Assembly (NCBI GenBank): GCA_002308595.1
Contig: DBWH01000013.1
Location: 1-39,294 of the forward strand
Reading direction: 5' to 3'
DNA: 39,294 nt
DNA from: Mageeibacillus sp. UBA1243
GTDB lineage: Bacteria; Bacillota; Clostridia; UBA1212
Shown here: piece after piece, positions 33,534 to 39,294 of the stretch
Layout of the letters: each line of letters starts with the position of its first letter
Numbering within the stretch: the stretch's first letter is position 1
Made by a program: the position numbers and the translations under genes
Notes under the pieces: generated by a model
What the model saw: only the letters and a program-made list of their open reading frames with translations
Databases searched by the model: none
What the model was told of the DNA's origin: nothing

Positions 33534-34955
33534 TTATCTTAACGTTCCGATTTCATCTGGCTTGATAAAATCGGTAAAAAGCTGAACATAATGGAATGAC
33601 GCGTTATACCTTAGACGTTGGTCTCTTCGATTGCCTAGACTCTCATTTTTTCTCTTTATGTTATCCCGGAATTGAAGAAAATCGTCAAAACCAAAAATCC
33701 TTGCCCAACGCTGAGCTATTTCTCTGGATTTCAACTTAAAAGAAATGCTTTGCAATATCGTATCGTTTTCACCATCATAGACATAGGTAATAGGAAACCA
33801 CAGCCTATTATCACCGTTATTAGCCCCGAAGTACGAATAGTTACTTAGCAAGACGTCTGCAAACGCAAGTTCCCTTTTATTACAATAGTTCGAAGAAATG
33901 TGTTCTATCCATAACTGCGCTGTACCGCTAAAATAGTTTTTATTATCCTGCTTACCTTTTGCAATATCTAACTGTTGGCTATTGTGATAGAAAATATGAT
34001 ACCCAATATCACTGTTCACATTAGCGTAATTTCTGCCAAAGAAAGATCTGTTGAGAAAATATGATAGGGCATCATAGTCTTTCAACTTGTAAACTAAGAC
34101 TATAGTATATACGAATATCTCGTGAAGAAAGCATTTTTTGATGTCATTCAGAACTATCATGTTGGAATCTATTGCTGAAAACACTTCCTGAAGAAAGTCT
34201 CCTAGCAACACCATAGAATCGTCTATTACATGAGATGTTTTCACTATCTGGATATACTCTTCACGTAGTGGCAGCATCTCTTCGTATAGCTTAAGATAAT
34301 CAGTTGTGTCGCTGTCAAAAGAGATAATTCTTTCTTTCAGGTCATCAAGAAGCTCAATGAAATCACCTCTGGCAATCCTTGGATTATTGTATTTTTTTAA
34401 CGATTGGAGAGCTGTCATTTTGCTGCTTGGAATTGAAGTTTCTTCGGTAACCCATTTGGGTACTGTTCCTAATTCAGGTCGGACATAAACCTCAACTCCA
34501 TACAGCCTTTTTACTAACTTTTTGTACTCATTATCATAGTTTTCAGCTATTGACAAATCAAAATGGAGAATTCCTCTAAGATAATGAGGTTTCGGTATAT
34601 CGCCTTCTTCTGAACGTTCCATGACAATCGGAATGAACTTTTCTTGGGTAACATTATTATATATTTCGGGGGAAATAATTTGCGTTTCTGTTCCAACGCC
34701 TCCCGAGCGATCATCGGCTTTCTTTGCATAAACGGGATCTAATAGTAGCAGCACATTTGTTACATTTGGATCATTAACGCTTTGCTCCATGTATGCATAT
34801 GTGTCATGACCTTCTTTTAAGTTCCATTTATCAAGCAACACTTCTATTCCGTCAGTTTGAAGATCTCTTGCTAATGAAAGAACTCGGTCCTGATACTCTT
34901 GAGTTCCCCATGCATATGAAATAAAAACCTTTGGATGCTCAATAGTAGGTTTCAT
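33534..34955 (-). CDS. SEFIR-domain protein, putative anti-phage effector
   Basis: 473 residues; ATG at 34955 with GGAGG 8 bases upstream. Residues 1-165 are a SEFIR (TIR-like) domain: PKVFISYAWGTQEYQDRVLSL, DGIEVLLDKWNLKEGHD, ADDRSGGVGTETQIISPEIY and EKFIPIVMER are its core motifs. The remaining 300 residues are helical and unrecognised, probably a sensor or oligomerisation part. Single-gene bacterial SEFIR proteins have been reported to give phage defence by depleting NAD in infected cells. The gene is clearly more AT-rich than its neighbours, uses different codons (AAT, TTA, AGA) and has none of the iterated TTGGCG motifs. Its right edge abuts the element next to tmRNA, so it looks acquired. 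Confidence 0.85.
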   Translation of the reverse strand: MKPTIEHPKVFISYAWGTQEYQDRVLSLARDLQTDGIEVLLDKWNLKEGHDTYAYMEQSVNDPNVTNVLLLLDPVYAKKADDRSGGVGTETQIISPEIYNNVTQEKFIPIVMERSEEGDIPKPHYLRGILHFDLSIAENYDNEYKKLVKRLYGVEVYVRPELGTVPKWVTEETSIPSSKMTALQSLKKYNNPRIARGDFIELLDDLKERIISFDSDTTDYLKLYEEMLPLREEYIQIVKTSHVIDDSMVLLGDFLQEVFSAIDSNMIVLNDIKKCFLHEIFVYTIVLVYKLKDYDALSYFLNRSFFGRNYANVNSDIGYHIFYHNSQQLDIAKGKQDNKNYFSGTAQLWIEHISSNYCNKRELAFADVLLSNYSYFGANNGDNRLWFPITYVYDGENDTILQSISFKLKSREIAQRWARIFGFDDFLQFRDNIKRKNESLGNRRDQRLRYNASFHYVQLFTDFIKPDEIGTLR

Positions 34956-35038
34956 TTTATAATCCTCCGAGCAACTTGTTAGTTTAAAAAGACCTTTTTC
35001 ATGACTGCCGTCTTTGTATTAAAAAGTAGCTCTATTTT

Positions 35039-35180
35039 GTGGAGATGAGGAGAGTCGCCGCCTGCTGCGCTTCGCTTGCATGCTACGCTGTTCGAGCATA
35101 GCTCTCACGATTTCGACTGCAAATCATCCACCGGATGATTTGCTTAACGTCGAAACTCTCACGAGTTCGACTCTCCTCAT
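35039..35180. mobile_element. RNA-gene-associated structured element, copy B (by tmRNA)
   Basis: The left end is a 19-bp direct repeat (GTGGAGATGAGGAGAGTCG) of the tmRNA 3' end (35192-35210). The right end is its inverse, giving 13-bp terminal inverted repeats, ATGAGGAGAGTCG (35045-35057) with 35168-35180. Internal features match copy A: hairpin GAGC-ATA-GCTC (35094-35104), stem TTTCGAC/GTCGAAA (35111-35117 and 35149-35155) and the 30-base identical core (35120-35149). The TTTC stem differs from copy A at two base pairs, both compensated. It starts 10 bases after the tmRNA CCA end, so it is probably cotranscribed. Confidence 0.78.
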
Positions 35181-35189
35181 GTTTGATTC

Positions 35190-35574
35190 TGGTGGAGATG
35201 AGGAGAGTCGAACTCCTGTCCGAAACCGCCTCAAGCCTGACTTCTACGAGTGTAGCCGTCTGTTTAGATTTCCCGCAACTCAGCGCCAAACGGCCGGCTC
35301 AGTGCTGCGGTAGCTTCATGGTGTCCGCACGCGCTCAAAGCTTTGCGCGTGTGGTTGGCGGCGTTAACCCTTAAACCCGCGGGGCTCAAATTGCTGACAC
35401 CGCTTGCCGAAGGCTTGAGTAACCCGCGGGGCGGCGCAAGCTGCGCTTAGGCAGCCTGAAGTGCAACGTTATTGTTTGCGTTTAATTTTAAGTTTCCCGC
35501 TTTTTAAAGAGGCCAACGGGACCCTCTACTCGCTATCCGACCCTTGACGACCCCGTCGAAACCGGAACATCCCC
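35190..35574 (-). ncRNA. ssrA: tmRNA (ssrA)
   Basis: About 385 nt. The 5' end GGGGATGTTCCGGTTTCGACGG (35574 leftward) carries the conserved GGTTTCGACGGGG block. The 3' end has the tRNA-like T-arm GGAGTTCGACTCTCC and CATCTCCACCA, which pairs with GGGGATG. It rescues stalled ribosomes. The tag frame is at 35447-35479. The gene is minus strand and ends beside copy B of the structured element. Confidence 0.93.
35447..35479 (-). other. tmRNA proteolysis tag reading frame
   Basis: GCA AAC AAT AAC GTT GCA CTT CAG GCT GCC TAA encodes ANNNVALQAA. Most tags end in LAA or VAA, so QAA at the end is slightly unusual. The resume codon GCA is assigned by position. Confidence 0.75.
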
Positions 35575-35587
35575 AAGCCGGACCGAC

Positions 35588-35616
35588 AGTGTAGCATATT
35601 TGGCAAAAAAAGTAAA
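35588..35616 (-). promoter_or_regulatory. tmRNA promoter
   Basis: Minus strand: TTTACT (35616-35611), a 17-bp spacer, TACACT (35593-35588). Thirteen bases separate it from the mature 5' end, so a short leader is probably removed by RNase P. Confidence 0.7.
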
Positions 35617-35748
35617 GTCAGATGTAGAATCAGGGCATGCTAAACTGCGGCGTGTGCGGCGGTAAACTGCGGCGCGGAAGATGCCGAAGAGGCGCGGGGA
35701 AGGGCTCAAAAAGCGCCGAAATTGTTTAATCCCGCGCCGCGCTTTTGG

Positions 35749-35777
35749 TTGCACGGTTTTGAATCAGGTGGTAAAAT
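35749..35777 (+). promoter_or_regulatory. Promoter of the threonine aldolase gene
   Basis: TTGCAC (35749-35754), a 17-bp spacer, TAAAAT (35772-35777). A CATTGGCG motif follows at 35780, near the expected transcription start. Confidence 0.65.
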
Positions 35778-35825
35778 TGCATTGGCGTGTTAAGTCAGAA
35801 AATTTGCGGCATGTCGGAGGACATT

Positions 35826-36842
35826 ATGGGAAGTTTATTCACGAACGACTACAGCGAAACCTGCAGAAAAGAGATCCTTGATGCGATTGCGGCCGTAGGG
35901 TGCGGTCAGAACAGGGGCTACGGGCTCGACAGGCATTCGGAGAATGCCGAAAAGCTGATTCTGAAGCGCTTTGGCGTTGACGACGGAAGCGTGTTTTTCA
36001 CGGCGGGCGGCACCCAGACGAACATGACGGTGCTGTCGTTTCTGCTGAAGCCTTACGAGGCGGTTCTTGCCTGCAATTCGGGCCACATAAACGTTCATGA
36101 GACGGGCGCGGTCGAGGCTTCCGGGCATAAGGTTGTAACCGTTCCGGGACGTGACGGCAAGGTCCTTCCGGAGGAGATTGAGGCTGCCGTGAAGAGGCAC
36201 TGCGACGAGCACATGGTGAAGATCCGCGCGGTCTACATTTCCGACACGACCGAGGTTGGCTCTGTCTACACCGAGAGCGAAATCCTGAAAATCAGGGAAA
36301 TATGCGACAAATTAGGACTCTTGCTTTTCCTTGACGGTGCGAGGCTCGGCGTGGCTCTAACGTGTGCCGCCAATGACATAAAACCCGAATTATTAGGCAA
36401 AATCTGCGATGTGTTCTACGTCGGCGGAACCAAGAACGGACTGCTCTTCGGCGAGGCTGTAGTGTTCAAAGACAAGGCGCTTGCGGAGGAGTTCCGGTAC
36501 CACGTGAAGAACCGCGGGGCAATGCTCGCCAAGGGCTTTGTGCCGGGTGTCATGTTCGAGCGCGCCTTTACCGACAACCTGTATTTTGACATTGCGGCCG
36601 ACACGAACAGGGCGGCGAAGTATATTGGCGATAATCTGAGGGGCAAGGTTGAGTTCCTGTCGGAGCCCGTGACCAACCAGATTTTCGTGATTGTGAGCAG
36701 GGAGAAGGGCGAGGCTCTTATGAGGGAGTTCGGATGCGAGCTCTGGGAGGACCGCGGCGGCAGTCTTGTCGTCAGGATTGTGACTTCTTTTGCGACCACG
36801 AAAGACGACTGCGACAGGCTGCTCGGCTTTTTCAACAAATAA
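35826..36842 (+). CDS. Low-specificity threonine aldolase family protein
   Basis: 338 residues from the ATG at 35826 (GGAGG 6 bases upstream). It is a PLP-dependent fold-type I enzyme that splits L-threonine or allo-threonine to glycine and acetaldehyde. GYGLDRHSENAEKLI and FFTAGGTQTNMTVLSFLL are the cofactor entry motifs. GHINVHETGAVE, LLFLDGARLGVAL (PLP-ring Asp) and VGGTKNGLLFGEAVVF, with the Schiff-base Lys, are all present. Length is normal. ligA follows 18 bp downstream, so the two are probably one transcript. Confidence 0.9.
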   Translation: MGSLFTNDYSETCRKEILDAIAAVGCGQNRGYGLDRHSENAEKLILKRFGVDDGSVFFTAGGTQTNMTVLSFLLKPYEAVLACNSGHINVHETGAVEASGHKVVTVPGRDGKVLPEEIEAAVKRHCDEHMVKIRAVYISDTTEVGSVYTESEILKIREICDKLGLLLFLDGARLGVALTCAANDIKPELLGKICDVFYVGGTKNGLLFGEAVVFKDKALAEEFRYHVKNRGAMLAKGFVPGVMFERAFTDNLYFDIAADTNRAAKYIGDNLRGKVEFLSEPVTNQIFVIVSREKGEALMREFGCELWEDRGGSLVVRIVTSFATTKDDCDRLLGFFNK

Positions 36843-38873
<2,031 letters not shown>

Positions 38874-38975
38874 GGGGATTCAAAACGCCCGAAAAGCGTC
38901 CGAAAAGAGTGAAAACTGCGCGTTTTATGTGCAGTATAACCAAAAAGATTCTTGAAATCTGCTTAAAATTCTACT

Positions 38976-39004
38976 TTGCATTTTCTCAAAAATGTTGTTA
39001 TAAT
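38976..39004 (+). promoter_or_regulatory. Sigma-A promoter for the ABC transporter operon
   Basis: TTGCAT (38976-38981), a 17-bp spacer, TATAAT (38999-39004), 49 bp before the ATG. Confidence 0.8.
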
Positions 39005-39053
39005 GACGGAAGCGCATTTTATGTGTGGCTTAGTTTATTTGGAGGAATGACAG

Positions 39054-39294
39054 ATGGCTAGCTTAAAGCTGAAAAACATTTATAAGAAATATCCCGGTGG
39101 CGTAACTGCCGTAAACGATTTCAACCTCGAGATTGCAGATAAAGAATTTATCGTTCTCGTCGGACCTTCCGGATGCGGTAAATCTACAACGCTGAGAATG
39201 ATCGCCGGCCTTGAGGAAATCACGTCAGGTGAACTGCTTATAGACGGAAAACTGGTTAACGACATCGCGCCTAAGGACAGAGATATCGCAATGG
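39054..39294 (+). CDS. ABC transporter ATP-binding protein, sugar type (partial)
   Basis: The first 80 codons only; the gene runs off the window. The ATG at 39054 follows GGAGGAATG. Visible are [20 protein letters not shown], the A-loop region [16 protein letters not shown], and Walker [12 protein letters not shown] (about 38-48), then [11 protein letters not shown] and the start of RDIAM, where the Q-loop follows. The spacing and [13 protein letters not shown] match MsmK/UgpC/MalK-type ATPases, which energise several carbohydrate importers. The regulatory C-terminal domain lies outside the window. Confidence 0.85.
   Translation, partial: MASLKLKNIYKKYPGGVTAVNDFNLEIADKEFIVLVGPSGCGKSTTLRMIAGLEEITSGELLIDGKLVNDIAPKDRDIAM

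Noticed and set aside
35080..35374. ORFs across tmRNA and copy B
   Set aside because: They read through the structured RNA gene and the element; no coding signal.
33286..35780. The 2.5-kb gap in the iterated motif as independent proof of gene transfer
   Set aside because: With 70 sites at a mean spacing of 560 bp, a maximum gap of about 2.4 kb is expected by chance; only composition and context support transfer.

Overview
The window is chromosomal DNA of a Gram-positive, probably clostridial (Firmicutes/Bacillota), bacterium. This is inferred from gene content: RicT/YaaT, TcdA, a cell-wall amidase, a sortase-type PPTGD anchor, LigA and strong GGAGG ribosome sites with several TTG starts, and no outer-membrane genes. 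Most of the DNA looks moderately GC-rich. The one clearly AT-rich stretch is about 33.3-35.0 kb.

Layout. 53-3815 (minus): tcdA, a MutS-like ATPase and an apgM-type phosphomutase, the last two overlapping by 4 bp. 4075-11668 (plus): a protein kinase fused to a MinD-like domain, two small proteins of unknown function, an aldo/keto reductase, malic enzyme, holB and ricT, ending in a two-way terminator facing a minus-strand amidase. 13542-15756 (plus): proC, rnhA and a pyridoxal kinase. 15977-18299 (minus): a putative sigma-like/membrane-protein pair and a MerR regulator. 18464-26614 (plus): a 2716-residue cell-wall-anchored surface protein. 26711-29000: a membrane protein and a deacetylase-like protein. 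29185-33245: small proteins, two tRNA-Ser genes, a DUF3795-CYTH pair and an AlbA_2 regulator behind a striking operator. 33534-35574: a SEFIR defence-type gene and tmRNA. 35826-39294: threonine aldolase, DNA ligase and the start of an ABC transporter ATPase.

Three things stand out. (1) The octamer CMTTGGCG (CATTGGCG or CCTTGGCG) occurs 70 times by my manual count, 33 on one strand and 37 on the other, against about 2.4 expected by chance. It lies in genes, promoter spacers, terminators and even a start codon. This resembles a DNA-uptake-sequence or HIP1-like iterated motif that I do not recognise. (2) A structured element of about 140 bp follows both tRNA-Ser(GGA) and tmRNA. Each copy carries direct and inverted copies of the 3' end of its own neighbouring RNA gene, and an internal stem shows compensatory changes between the copies. 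(3) The AT-rich SEFIR gene lies directly beside the tmRNA copy and looks like an acquired island.

Limits: everything was read by eye. Counts, stems and family names need computational confirmation.
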